DNA from: a bacterium
GTDB taxonomy: Bacteria > Bacteroidota > Bacteroidia > Bacteroidales > Bacteroidaceae
Reading direction: 5' to 3'
Length of the DNA: 14,962 nucleotides
Assembly (NCBI GenBank): GCA_004559785.1
Contig: SFXD01000056.1
Location: 1-14,962, forward strand
In this document: one piece after another, positions 7,637 to 14,908 of the stretch
How positions within the stretch are numbered: position 1 is the first letter of the stretch
Layout of the letters: the number at the start of each line of letters is the position of its first letter
Position numbers and translations under genes: made by a program
Notes under the pieces: model-generated
Told to the model about the DNA's origin: nothing
The model's database searches: none
What the model saw: only the letters and a program-made list of their open reading frames with translations

Positions 7637-8983
7637 ATGTATGATTTGAAAGGAAAGAAGGCTGCATATTACACATTGGGGTGTAAACTCAATTTCTCTG
7701 AGACCAGTTCGGTTGCTCAACAGTTGAAGGCCGCCGGTGTGGAAACCGTACGTAAGGGTGAGATGGCCGACATTTGTGTGGTAAATACGTGTAGCGTGAC
7801 AGAGGTGGCCGATGCCAAGTGTCGTCAGGCCATTGGTCGTATGGTAAGGCATCATGCAGGAGCACTCGTGGTAGTGACAGGCTGCTATGCCCAGCTGAAG
7901 CCTGATGTGGTAGCGTCGCTTGAAGGCGTCGACCTGGTGCTTGGGACTGAGCAGAAAGGCGAGATTGTGGAGCGCATAGCCGAGAGGCTTGCCATGATGC
8001 CGGAGCAGAGGGCTCTTGTAGCGCATGAGTATGTTACGGTAAAGACAGCGGACATAAGGACGTTCGTTCCCAGTTGCAGCTGTGGCGAGAGGACGCGCTA
8101 TTTCCTGAAGGTCCAGGATGGATGCGACTATTATTGTACGTATTGCACCATCCCCCATGCAAGGGGACGGAGTCGCAATGGCAGCATTGCCTCTATGGTG
8201 GAACAGGCAAGGGAGGTGGCACGTGCAGGAGGAAAGGAGATTGTGTTGACGGGCGTGAACATCGGGGATTTCGGCAAGTCAACAGGTGAACGTTTCATTG
8301 ACCTCATACGTGCATTGGACGCAGTGGACGGCATACAACGCTATCGCATCAGTAGCATAGAGCCGAACCTGCTTACCGAGGAGGTAATAGAATTCTGTGC
8401 AGCAAGCCGTGCCTTCATGCCGCACTTCCACATTCCCCTGCAGAGTGGCAGCGACGATGTGCTGCGTCTGATGAGGAGGAAGTACGACACGGCTCTCTTT
8501 GCCAGGAGGGTGGAGACTGTGAGGCGTGTCATGCCCGATGCCTTCATTGGCGTGGATGTCATAGTTGGTATGAGGGGAGAGACGGATGCAATGTTCCGGG
8601 ATGCCAAGTCATTCATGGAGTCAATGGATGTATGCCAGTATCACGTATTCAGTTATAGCGAGCGTCCAGGCACCAAGGCCTTGGAGATACCCTATAGAGT
8701 CTCGCCAGAGGAGAAGCACGAGCGTAGCAGGCAGGTACTGGAGATAAGCGACAGGAAGTTGCATACCTTCTATAATACACACGCGCGCGAGACAAGGCCC
8801 GTCCTGCTTGAGCATGGTAGTGCGGGTGGGGTGCTTCATGGTTTCACGGACAACTACATCAGGGTTGAGGTGGACAAGCCAGCCCAAGGCTTGCTGGAGG
8901 ACAATACGGTCAGGGACGTTCGCCTTGGGGAATGGAATGCAGAGGGTGATGCGTTGATGGGAATTGTTGTTGATAGAGGTTAA
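7637..8983 (+). CDS. mtaB: tRNA ms2t6A methylthiotransferase MtaB
   Basis: This 448-aa radical SAM enzyme adds a methylthio group to C2 of N6-threonylcarbamoyladenosine at tRNA position 37, forming ms2t6A in ANN-decoding tRNAs. The N-terminal methylthiotransferase domain shows C16 (TLGCKLN), C52 (VNTCSV) and C83 (TGCYAQ), the ligands of the auxiliary [4Fe-4S] cluster. The radical SAM core has C163, C167 and C170 in DGCDYYCTYC, followed by TIPHARG. Residues from about 375 to the end fit the TRAM RNA-binding domain. The GCKLN motif and overall layout fit the MtaB (YqeV-like) branch and not MiaB or RimO. It is the first gene of a two-gene unit with a glycosyltransferase 23 nt downstream and is transcribed from its own strong-looking promoter. 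Confidence 0.93.
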   Translation: MYDLKGKKAAYYTLGCKLNFSETSSVAQQLKAAGVETVRKGEMADICVVNTCSVTEVADAKCRQAIGRMVRHHAGALVVVTGCYAQLKPDVVASLEGVDLVLGTEQKGEIVERIAERLAMMPEQRALVAHEYVTVKTADIRTFVPSCSCGERTRYFLKVQDGCDYYCTYCTIPHARGRSRNGSIASMVEQAREVARAGGKEIVLTGVNIGDFGKSTGERFIDLIRALDAVDGIQRYRISSIEPNLLTEEVIEFCAASRAFMPHFHIPLQSGSDDVLRLMRRKYDTALFARRVETVRRVMPDAFIGVDVIVGMRGETDAMFRDAKSFMESMDVCQYHVFSYSERPGTKALEIPYRVSPEEKHERSRQVLEISDRKLHTFYNTHARETRPVLLEHGSAGGVLHGFTDNYIRVEVDKPAQGLLEDNTVRDVRLGEWNAEGDALMGIVVDRG

Positions 8984-9006
8984 ACGACGATAGTACAATC
9001 ATTGAT

Positions 9007-10071
9007 ATGAAGAAAATGAAGCGTGTTTCCATTGTCATATTGAACTGGAACGGGGCAAGGATGCTCCGTAGGTTCCTGCCATCTGTATTGGACAATAGTG
9101 ATGGGGCAGAGGTCGTGGTGGCTGACAATGCCAGTAAGGACAATAGCCTGGAAATGGTGAAGAGTCTTTACCCTTCCGTGCGTACCATAAGCATGGACCG
9201 CAACTACGGTTTTGCAGAAGGCTACAATAAGGCTCTGGAACTTGTGGATTCCGAGTATTATATCCTTCTCAACAGTGATGTTGAGGTAGGAGAGGGGTGG
9301 CTTAGTCCCATGCTGGCGTATATGGACTCGCATCCAGAGGTGGCTGCATGCCAGCCAAAGATTCTTCAGTATGGAGGGGCTGGACGGTTTGAGTATGCCG
9401 GAGCTTGCGGTGGCTACATCGACTGGTTGGGCTATCCCTTTTGCCGTGGCAGGATGTTAGACACCGTGGAGCAGGACGAGGGGCAGTATGACGATGTAGC
9501 GCAGGTGACATGGGCCTCCGGGGCTGCGCTCATGATAAGGAGGGAGGTATATTGGCTGGCTGGTGGACTGGACGGTAAGTTCTTCGCCCACCAGGAGGAA
9601 ATCGACCTTTGCTGGCGTATACGTAGCATGGGATACGGCATTGTATGTGTGCCAGACAGCAAGGTCTACCATGTAGGTGGTGGCACCCTGCCCAAGTCAA
9701 GCTCTATCAAGACATACCTCAATTTCCGCAACAATCTGTACATGCTATACAAGAACCTTCCCGACGGCAGGCTTGCGAGGGTGATGATGTGTAGGTTGCT
9801 GCTTGATGCCCTTGCCTCAGTCCATTTCGTTATAAAGGGCGATTGGGAATGTTTCAAGGCTATATGGAAAGCGCACCGTGACTATCACAGATTCAAGGAG
9901 TTGATGTCAGAGGACAGAAAGCGGAACCTTGACAGGACCAAGGTTCCGCTGGATGGTATACTGACGCACAAGAGTCTGCTGTGGCAGTATTATGTCAGGG
10001 GCAGGAAGACTTATCGCGAATGGTTCGGGTCATATACGGCAACGGATACGCGCGAGTCGGCACAGCCGTAG
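9007..10071 (+). CDS. Family 2 glycosyltransferase, rhamnosyltransferase-like
   Basis: The 354-aa product is a GT-A fold inverting glycosyltransferase of family GT2. Near the N-terminus are VSIVILNWNG (7-16), the nucleotide-binding DNAS (40-43), and LLNSD (87-91) at the metal/nucleotide DxD position. WASGAALMIRR (169-179) and FFAHQEEIDLCWR (192-204), with its acidic catalytic patch, are typical of WbbL-type rhamnosyltransferases, as is YHVGGGT (221-227). No membrane segment is evident, so it probably acts at the inner face of the cytoplasmic membrane on a lipid-linked glycan. It follows mtaB by 23 nt and is likely cotranscribed. Its last 61 bp overlap the 3' end of the convergent GH130 gene. 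The donor sugar is not predictable here. Confidence 0.9.
   Translation: MKKMKRVSIVILNWNGARMLRRFLPSVLDNSDGAEVVVADNASKDNSLEMVKSLYPSVRTISMDRNYGFAEGYNKALELVDSEYYILLNSDVEVGEGWLSPMLAYMDSHPEVAACQPKILQYGGAGRFEYAGACGGYIDWLGYPFCRGRMLDTVEQDEGQYDDVAQVTWASGAALMIRREVYWLAGGLDGKFFAHQEEIDLCWRIRSMGYGIVCVPDSKVYHVGGGTLPKSSSIKTYLNFRNNLYMLYKNLPDGRLARVMMCRLLLDALASVHFVIKGDWECFKAIWKAHRDYHRFKELMSEDRKRNLDRTKVPLDGILTHKSLLWQYYVRGRKTYREWFGSYTATDTRESAQP
9912..9950 (-). terminator. Perfect hairpin within the GT2 gene, candidate GH130 terminator
   Basis: AGCGGAACCTT (9920-9930) and its exact reverse complement (9940-9950), plus the inner pair 9931-9939, give a perfect 12-bp stem with a 7-nt loop. On the minus strand it lies 61 nt past the GH130 stop codon and is followed by TTCTGT, a short imperfect U-tract. 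On the + strand no T-run follows. It therefore may end the GH130 transcript while lying inside the coding region of the convergent glycosyltransferase. The hairpin is certain as sequence; the terminator role is inference. Confidence 0.45.
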
Positions 10072-11147
10072 TATAGGTACCACTTGCCCTTGAAGGGTAC
10101 CAAGCCCTCTATGAATACTGTCCCCGATGGGTATTGCCCGCTCTTCTCGAAGTCTGCCTCGGGTATGAAGAAAGGCTTGTCAAGCCTGTCGATGAGTTTT
10201 GTGGGGTCTTTCAGTGAGAACAGGGCCTGACCTGCGCAATAGGCGTTGCCAGTGTATTCCGTGTCTCCGTTCTTGCCACTCTTGTTCTTGCCGTTGTAGA
10301 ATAGCAGTATACCCTTCTTGGTCTTGATTGCAGGAGGTCCGCATTCTGCAAGCGCACTGTCGAAGTAACCGTTCCTGGTGTCCATTACGTGAAGCAGCTT
10401 GCCGTCCTTGTCGAACATAGGCTCCCAGTGTATGAGGTCATCGCTGGTGGCGACATTCACGAAATTCTCTCCCCAGTACATCATGTACTTGCCATTTACC
10501 TTGGCAATCACCTGACGTCCTTTCTTCATTTCCGTTACGATGGATGCAGACTTGGAGTATCCCTTGCTGGTCTGGTTGCCGAAACTGGTTTTGAAGGCAT
10601 AGCCGTGTTTGGTCCAGTGTACGAGGTCGCGGCTCGTTGCAATGCACAGGCAAGCCTTCTTGTGGTTCCAGCTGGTATATGTCATGACGTACAGTCCGTC
10701 CTCAGTCATGCACACCCTTGGGTCTTCGCATCCGCCGGGGGAGTCGATGTCCGCGAAACCGTCATTGCCGGGATATAGCACAGGTGCTCCGTGCCTTTGG
10801 AAGTGGAGCCCATCCTCGCTGAATGCGTAACCTATGCGTGAGGTTCGTGAGCCAATGCCCTGAGCTATGTTGTCCTCTGCCCTGTACAGCAGTGCTATGC
10901 CTCCTCCGATGTTGGTGGCAGCCGGGTTGAATGTGTCGCTGTTCTCCCATGGTATTACCGCCTTCGTCATGGGACAGTAGAAGTGGCTCGTGGTGTCGGG
11001 ACTGATGATGGGGTTGATGCCTTCGGGGCGTTCAAATCCCAGCCATGCCCAGTCCTTCTCGCTGTTGTCTGTCTTTGGCATCTGCGCGCAAACCGATACG
11101 GTAGCAAGCATTGCGATGGATAGTGTGGTTAATTTGCTCATGTCCAT
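10011..11147 (-). CDS. Glycoside hydrolase family 130, exported mannosidase or mannoside phosphorylase
   Basis: The 378-aa product has a signal peptide (hydrophobic segment ending at about CAQ, residues 20-22) and GH130 hallmarks: a five-bladed beta-propeller with NPAATNIGGGIALLYRAED (74-92), SRIGYAFSEDGLHF (103-116), the signature GGCEDPRV (138-145), and a closing YYGCADSRVSVAVYD (359-373). GH130 enzymes act on beta-mannosides, either as cytoplasmic phosphorylases or, in some exported Bacteroides members, as beta-1,2-mannosidases acting on Candida mannan. Predicted export favours the hydrolase role because periplasmic phosphate is limiting, but I cannot settle this by eye. ATG 11141 is an alternative start. 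It is a single-gene unit transcribed divergently from the RsmI-like operon and overlaps the GT2 gene tail to tail. It could serve the same mannan pathway as the GH92 gene about 4 kb away. Confidence 0.92.
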   Translation of the reverse strand: MDMSKLTTLSIAMLATVSVCAQMPKTDNSEKDWAWLGFERPEGINPIISPDTTSHFYCPMTKAVIPWENSDTFNPAATNIGGGIALLYRAEDNIAQGIGSRTSRIGYAFSEDGLHFQRHGAPVLYPGNDGFADIDSPGGCEDPRVCMTEDGLYVMTYTSWNHKKACLCIATSRDLVHWTKHGYAFKTSFGNQTSKGYSKSASIVTEMKKGRQVIAKVNGKYMMYWGENFVNVATSDDLIHWEPMFDKDGKLLHVMDTRNGYFDSALAECGPPAIKTKKGILLFYNGKNKSGKNGDTEYTGNAYCAGQALFSLKDPTKLIDRLDKPFFIPEADFEKSGQYPSGTVFIEGLVPFKGKWYLYYGCADSRVSVAVYDPNHSR

Positions 11148-11173
11148 TAATGTTGAATTTGTTTATGATGTAG

Positions 11174-11204
11174 CAAAGTTACGAAAAAAGATGATAATTT
11201 GAAA
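11174..11204 (-). promoter_or_regulatory. GH130 promoter
   Basis: On the minus strand 11181-11174 reads TAACTTTG, an exact TAnnTTTG -7 box. Nineteen bases upstream, 11204-11201 reads TTTC, one mismatch from the TTTG -33 element. The leader would be about 20 nt. It shares the 119-bp divergent region with the promoter of the RsmI-like operon. Confidence 0.6.
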
Positions 11205-11230
11205 ATTCTGGACCATATTGTATTCAAAAG

Positions 11231-11262
11231 TTTGGCTAATTCGTGATTTTGGCTTAATTTTG
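11231..11262 (+). promoter_or_regulatory. RsmI-operon promoter, TTTG-N20-TAATTTTG, almost leaderless
   Basis: TTTG at 11231-11234 and TAATTTTG at 11255-11262 match both Bacteroidota promoter elements with a 20-bp spacer. The start codon lies at 11267, 4 nt past the -7 box, exactly as in the mtaB promoter. The transcript would start at or beside the ATG. Confidence 0.7.
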
Positions 11263-11266
11263 TAAC

Positions 11267-11974
11267 ATGGAAACAGCGTTGTATCTCATACCGGTCACCT
11301 TGGGACAGACTCCTATAGACAATGTACTGCCACCATTCAACAGGGATGTCGTCAAGGGCATACGCCATTTCATAGTGGAGGACATACGTTCTGCCAGGAG
11401 GTTCCTTCGCCAGACGGACAGTGATTTCCCGATAGACGAATGCAGGTTCTACGAGATGGGCAAGCATTCTGATGCCGCATTCTTCCGCCAGTACTTGAAG
11501 CCGCTTGCAGAGGGCTTCCCCATTGGCGTGATAAGCGAGGCAGGGTGTCCGGCAGTGGCAGACCCCGGTGCCGACATCGTGGCCATTGCGCAGAGGCAAG
11601 GCATTAGGGTGATACCGTTGGTAGGGCCATGCAGCATGATAATGGCCGTGATGGGTAGCGGACTCAATGGGCAGAGCTTTGCCTTCAATGGGTATCTGCC
11701 AGTGGAGCCGTCTGACAGGGCGAGGAGCTTGAGGCAGTTGGAGAACCGTGCATTGGCTGAGAACCAGACGCAGCTCTTCATAGAGACTCCATACAGGAAC
11801 CACAAGATGTTCCAGACGCTCTTGTCCACCCTCAGGCCACAGACCCGTATGTGTGTGGCAGCTGGCATTACCACGCAGGACGAATATATCCATACGCATA
11901 CCATACAGCAGTGGAAGGCAATAGGATTACCCGACCTTGGCAAGGTGCCCGCAATATTCTTGATAGGAAGATGA
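11267..11974 (+). CDS. RsmI-like SAM-dependent methyltransferase (tetrapyrrole methylase fold)
   Basis: This 235-aa protein belongs to the tetrapyrrole-methylase superfamily, nearest to RsmI, which 2'-O-methylates C1402 of 16S rRNA. Visible motifs are SEAGCPAVADPG (90-101, equivalent to the RsmI SDAGTPxxSDPG loop), VGPCS (119-123), FNGYLP (140-145) and IETPYRN (172-178). It is about 50 residues shorter than E. coli RsmI, mainly at the C-terminus, and its N-terminus (LIPVTLG) differs from the classical LYVVATPIGN. This matches the short form I recall in Bacteroidota, so the exact target is less certain than the family. It is the first gene of a five-gene operon; its TGA overlaps the next ATG in an ATGA (11971-11974), so the two are probably translationally coupled. 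Confidence 0.85.
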   Translation: METALYLIPVTLGQTPIDNVLPPFNRDVVKGIRHFIVEDIRSARRFLRQTDSDFPIDECRFYEMGKHSDAAFFRQYLKPLAEGFPIGVISEAGCPAVADPGADIVAIAQRQGIRVIPLVGPCSMIMAVMGSGLNGQSFAFNGYLPVEPSDRARSLRQLENRALAENQTQLFIETPYRNHKMFQTLLSTLRPQTRMCVAAGITTQDEYIHTHTIQQWKAIGLPDLGKVPAIFLIGR

Positions 11975-13056
11975 AATATTCACTGATTATACCCGTGTAC
12001 AATCGTCCCGAAGAGGTTGACGAACTGCTCCAGAGTCTCGTCAGGCAGACATGCAGGGACTTTGAGGTAGTGGTGGTGGAAGACGGCTCGACGATTCCTT
12101 GCGATGCGGTGGTGAACAGGTATGCCAACCTCCTCGCCTTGAAATATTACGTCAAGCCTAACGAAGGTCCGGGCAAGGCCCGCAACTATGGGGCTATGCG
12201 CTCTCAAGGGGAATACCTCCTGGTGCTTGACAGCGACTGCGTGCTTCCGCCTGATTACCTTGAGGCTGTAGGCAGGGAACTTGCAGCAAGTCCGTCCGAT
12301 GCCTTCGGTGGACCAGACAGGGCGCACGACAGCTTCTCACCCGTCCAGAAGGCAATCAACTATAGCATGACATCTTTCTTTACCACTGGTGGCATACGCG
12401 GAGGACGAAGGCAGATGGACAAGAAGTTCTATCCCCGTTCCTTCAACATGGGCATCAGGGCAGAGGTATATAGGTCGCTCGGTGGATTTTCGGACATGCG
12501 TTTTGGCGAAGACATAGATTTCAGCATACGCATATATCGCAGCGGGGCCAGCTGCAGGCTCTTTCCTGAGGCGTGGGTATGGCACAAGAGGCGAACAGAC
12601 ATGAAGAAGTTCTTCAAGCAGGTCTTTAATAGTGGCATGGCACGCATCAATCTGACCTTGCGGCATCCTGGTACGCTCAAAGTAGTCCATCTGCTCCCAG
12701 CGGCCTTTACCATCGTATTGCTGACATGCTTGTTGCTTGCACTGTCGGGAATTGGCATATCTGTCGCAGGACTCATTGCAGGCATACCATACGATGGAGA
12801 TGGTGAGGCAACCATTACGAGTGCTGGTGTTGCCATGATGGTGATTTCGCTATTGCCCCAGCTTTTGTTCTCCGTGACAATCCTTGCAGACAGCAGCATT
12901 AGGAACAAGAGTCTCAAGATAGGCTTGCTGTCGGTGATTGCCAGTTACATACAACTTGTTGGCTACGGCATGGGATTCATGTCTGCCTGGTGGCGCAGGT
13001 GCGTATGTGGTGGCAGGACGGAATCACAGGCATTCAGAAACAGTTTCTACAGTTAG
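11971..13056 (+). CDS. Membrane-anchored family 2 glycosyltransferase
   Basis: I place the start at ATG 11971, overlapping the preceding stop as ATGA; this gives 361 aa beginning MKYSLIIPVYN, the usual GT2 N-terminus. An upstream in-frame ATG at 11851 would lie within the previous gene and add non-homologous residues. Motifs are VEDGS (36-40, nucleotide-binding D38), LDSDC (86-90, the DxD), and FGEDIDFSIR (178-187, catalytic ED). About three hydrophobic segments follow (about 241-271, 284-308 and 317-342), so the enzyme is anchored in the inner membrane with its catalytic domain in the cytoplasm. Such proteins build polysaccharides or glycolipids. It lies in the same operon as lpxH, which suggests an envelope role. 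Donor and acceptor are unknown. Confidence 0.9.
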   Translation: MKYSLIIPVYNRPEEVDELLQSLVRQTCRDFEVVVVEDGSTIPCDAVVNRYANLLALKYYVKPNEGPGKARNYGAMRSQGEYLLVLDSDCVLPPDYLEAVGRELAASPSDAFGGPDRAHDSFSPVQKAINYSMTSFFTTGGIRGGRRQMDKKFYPRSFNMGIRAEVYRSLGGFSDMRFGEDIDFSIRIYRSGASCRLFPEAWVWHKRRTDMKKFFKQVFNSGMARINLTLRHPGTLKVVHLLPAAFTIVLLTCLLLALSGIGISVAGLIAGIPYDGDGEATITSAGVAMMVISLLPQLLFSVTILADSSIRNKSLKIGLLSVIASYIQLVGYGMGFMSAWWRRCVCGGRTESQAFRNSFYS

Positions 13057-13059
13057 GCA

Positions 13060-13752
13060 ATGGGAGAGAATGCGCTATCCATCAAGTCGTGGGCAAAGGA
13101 TGACAGGCCACGCGAGAAGTTGCTCATGCATGGTGCCGACTCACTAAGCAATGCAGAATTGCTCGCAATACTCATAGGAAGTGGTGTGCCTGGTATCTCT
13201 GCGGTTGAACTTATGAGGCAGGTGCTCTCGGAACATGGCGACAGCCTCAGGGTACTGGGCAAGACATCGGTGGAGAAGTTGCAGGAATTCAAGGGCGTAG
13301 GTGAGGCAAAGGCAATCAAGATACTTGCGGCCTGCAAGCTGGCAAGCAGGAGGATGAGCGAAGAAGTTCAGGAACGTTCCAGAATGCTCTCGTCTGAGGA
13401 TATGTTTCGCTATTTCTACCCCAGGATGCACGACCTTACGGTAGAGGAGTGCCACCTGCTGATGCTTGACAACAGCCTGTCAGTCATTTCCTCGGTTATG
13501 CTAAGCCATGGAGGCATCACCGGTGCTTCAGTCGATATTAGGGAACTCCTAAGACATGCCCTGCTCGCCCAGTCTACCTCGGTAGCATTGTGCCACAATC
13601 ATCCAAGTGGCAATGTCTCGCCCAGCATGGACGACTGCAGACTGACAGAGAAGGTTGCCAGGGCTTGCAGCGCTGTGGGCGTACGACTTTTGGACCACAT
13701 CATCATTGGCAATGGAATTTATTATAGTTTTTCTGACAACGGTAAGTTATGA
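13060..13752 (+). CDS. radC: RadC family JAB-domain protein
   Basis: The 230-aa product matches full-length RadC. Residues 1-100 hold the N-terminal UPF0758 region with IKSWAKDDRPREKL (8-21) and a helix-hairpin-helix-like FKGVGEAKAIKI (77-88). The C-terminal JAB/MPN metalloprotease-like domain has the zinc motif H179-N-H181-PSG followed by S188 and D191, and ends in LLDHIIIGNG. Despite its name, RadC has no settled role in DNA repair; the domain resembles deubiquitinase-type isopeptidases. It starts 3 nt after the glycosyltransferase stop codon and overlaps the next gene by 4 bp (ATGA at 13749-13752), so it belongs to the RsmI-lpxH operon. It is a chromosomal copy and shows no mobile-element context. 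Confidence 0.95.
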   Translation: MGENALSIKSWAKDDRPREKLLMHGADSLSNAELLAILIGSGVPGISAVELMRQVLSEHGDSLRVLGKTSVEKLQEFKGVGEAKAIKILAACKLASRRMSEEVQERSRMLSSEDMFRYFYPRMHDLTVEECHLLMLDNSLSVISSVMLSHGGITGASVDIRELLRHALLAQSTSVALCHNHPSGNVSPSMDDCRLTEKVARACSAVGVRLLDHIIIGNGIYYSFSDNGKL

Positions 13753-14069
13753 GTGACGATATATTACAGAAGCAAGAGAGAGTGATAGAAGTATTGCGCA
13801 CGGTATTTGACCCTGAAATTCCGGTCAACATCTATGATTTGGGACTGATTTACCGCATAGAACTTAGTGACGATGGCAAGGAACTTGCCGTGGACATGAC
13901 ACTTACCGCTCCCAACTGCCCGGCGGCAGATTTCATCATGGAGGACGTAAGGCAGAAACTTGAAACCATAGACGGTATTGACAAGGTAGACCTTCAGTTG
14001 GTGTTCGAACCAGAGTGGACCAAGGAGATGATGAGTGACGAGGCAAAGGTAGAACTTGGCTTCATGTAA
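13749..14069 (+). CDS. MIP18/DUF59 family Fe-S maturation protein, SufT-like
   Basis: This 106-aa protein is a single MIP18 (DUF59) domain. It shows DPEIPVNIYDLGLIY (21-35), the conserved TAPNCPAADF with Cys57, and a C-terminal EPEWTKEMMSDEAK (87-100). Members help place Fe-S clusters on target enzymes, and small Bacteroidota proteins like this are commonly annotated as SUF-associated. No other suf genes are in the window. The start overlaps the radC stop by 4 bp. MtaB, encoded in the same window, is an Fe-S enzyme and could be one of many clients, but nothing in the sequence links them directly. Confidence 0.92.
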   Translation: MSDDILQKQERVIEVLRTVFDPEIPVNIYDLGLIYRIELSDDGKELAVDMTLTAPNCPAADFIMEDVRQKLETIDGIDKVDLQLVFEPEWTKEMMSDEAKVELGFM

Positions 14070-14091
14070 TGTGTCTCCCAACAACAAGACG

Positions 14092-14868
14092 ATGAAAGGT
14101 ATTTATTTCATTAGCGATGCACACCTCGGAAGCCGTGCCCTCAAGCATACAAGGCAGCAGGAGCGTAGGCTTTGTAGATTCCTGGACGACATCAAGGATA
14201 GGGCACAGGCTATATATATGCTGGGAGACATGTTCGACTTCTGGTTCGAGTACTACAATGTGGTGCCGAAGGGATATACACGTTTCCTGGGTAAGGTGTC
14301 TGAACTGACCGACATGGGAGTTGAGGTGCATTTCTTCACAGGCAACCACGACATTTGGTGCATGGACTACCTGTACAAGGAGTGCGGCGTCATACTGCAT
14401 AGCGCACCCCTGACTTTGGAATTGGCAGACAAGGTCTTTTATCTTGCCCATGGAGATGGTATGGGCGACCCAAGTTGGAAGTTCCGCATGTTGAGGGGTG
14501 TGTTCCACAACAAGTTCTGTCAGAGTGCATTTAGGCTTATACATCCCGACCTTGGCGTGGAGCTTGGCATGAGGTGGGCAAAGCATAGCAGGGAGAAGCA
14601 TGAACCCTACTTGAACAATGGCATAGGAGGAGACCCGTCGTATCTTGGCGAAGACAAGGAGCATCTCGTGCTATATGCCAAGGAGTACCTGAAGGAGCAT
14701 CCTGGCATCAATTACTTCATCTTTGGTCATAGGCATATAGAACTGGACTTGATGCTCACCAAGGACACGCATGTCATGATACTTGGCGACTGGGTGTCAC
14801 AATGCACCTATGCCGTATGGGATGGTGAGCGTATGTTCCTGGAAAACTACATCGAGGGAGAGTCCTGA
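14092..14868 (+). CDS. lpxH: UDP-2,3-diacylglucosamine diphosphatase LpxH
   Basis: LpxH hydrolyses UDP-2,3-diacylglucosamine to lipid X and UMP, the fourth step of lipid A synthesis, at the inner face of the cytoplasmic membrane. The 258-aa product carries the calcineurin-fold metal motifs D9-x-H11 (SDAHLGS), D46 in GDMFDFW, N85-H86 in GNHD, H120 in AHGD, and H213/H215 in FGHRH. The stretch after HGDG (about 125-170, rich in aromatic and basic residues) matches the LpxH insertion that covers the acyl chains. I chose ATG 14092, 22 nt after the previous stop; an in-frame ATG at 14056 would begin within that gene and precede the conserved start. It is the last gene of the operon. Confidence 0.93.
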   Translation: MKGIYFISDAHLGSRALKHTRQQERRLCRFLDDIKDRAQAIYMLGDMFDFWFEYYNVVPKGYTRFLGKVSELTDMGVEVHFFTGNHDIWCMDYLYKECGVILHSAPLTLELADKVFYLAHGDGMGDPSWKFRMLRGVFHNKFCQSAFRLIHPDLGVELGMRWAKHSREKHEPYLNNGIGGDPSYLGEDKEHLVLYAKEYLKEHPGINYFIFGHRHIELDLMLTKDTHVMILGDWVSQCTYAVWDGERMFLENYIEGES

Positions 14869-14880
14869 GGCCGTTGGACA

Positions 14881-14908
14881 TTAGGTCGGCTAATTCGAAC
14901 CGACTTGA
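14881..14908 (+). terminator. Weak hairpin after lpxH, possible operon end
   Basis: Positions 14881-14889 can pair with 14900-14908 over 9 bp, including two G-U pairs and a GTCGG/CCGAC core, around a 10-nt loop. It begins 12 nt after the lpxH stop. No U-tract follows directly, so it is at best a weak or rho-assisted end. Confidence 0.3.

Noticed and set aside
11147..11899. 250-codon minus-strand open frame opposite the RsmI-like gene
   Set aside because: It is antisense to a clear methylase gene, runs through both divergent promoters, and has no family motif.
11851..11970. Upstream ATG for the second glycosyltransferase
   Set aside because: It would place 40 codons inside the RsmI-like gene; the ATGA overlap start gives the canonical GT2 N-terminus.
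14881..14908. tRNA T-arm-like hairpin containing TTCGAA
   Set aside because: The loop is 10 nt, not 7, and there is no acceptor, D or anticodon arm around it.
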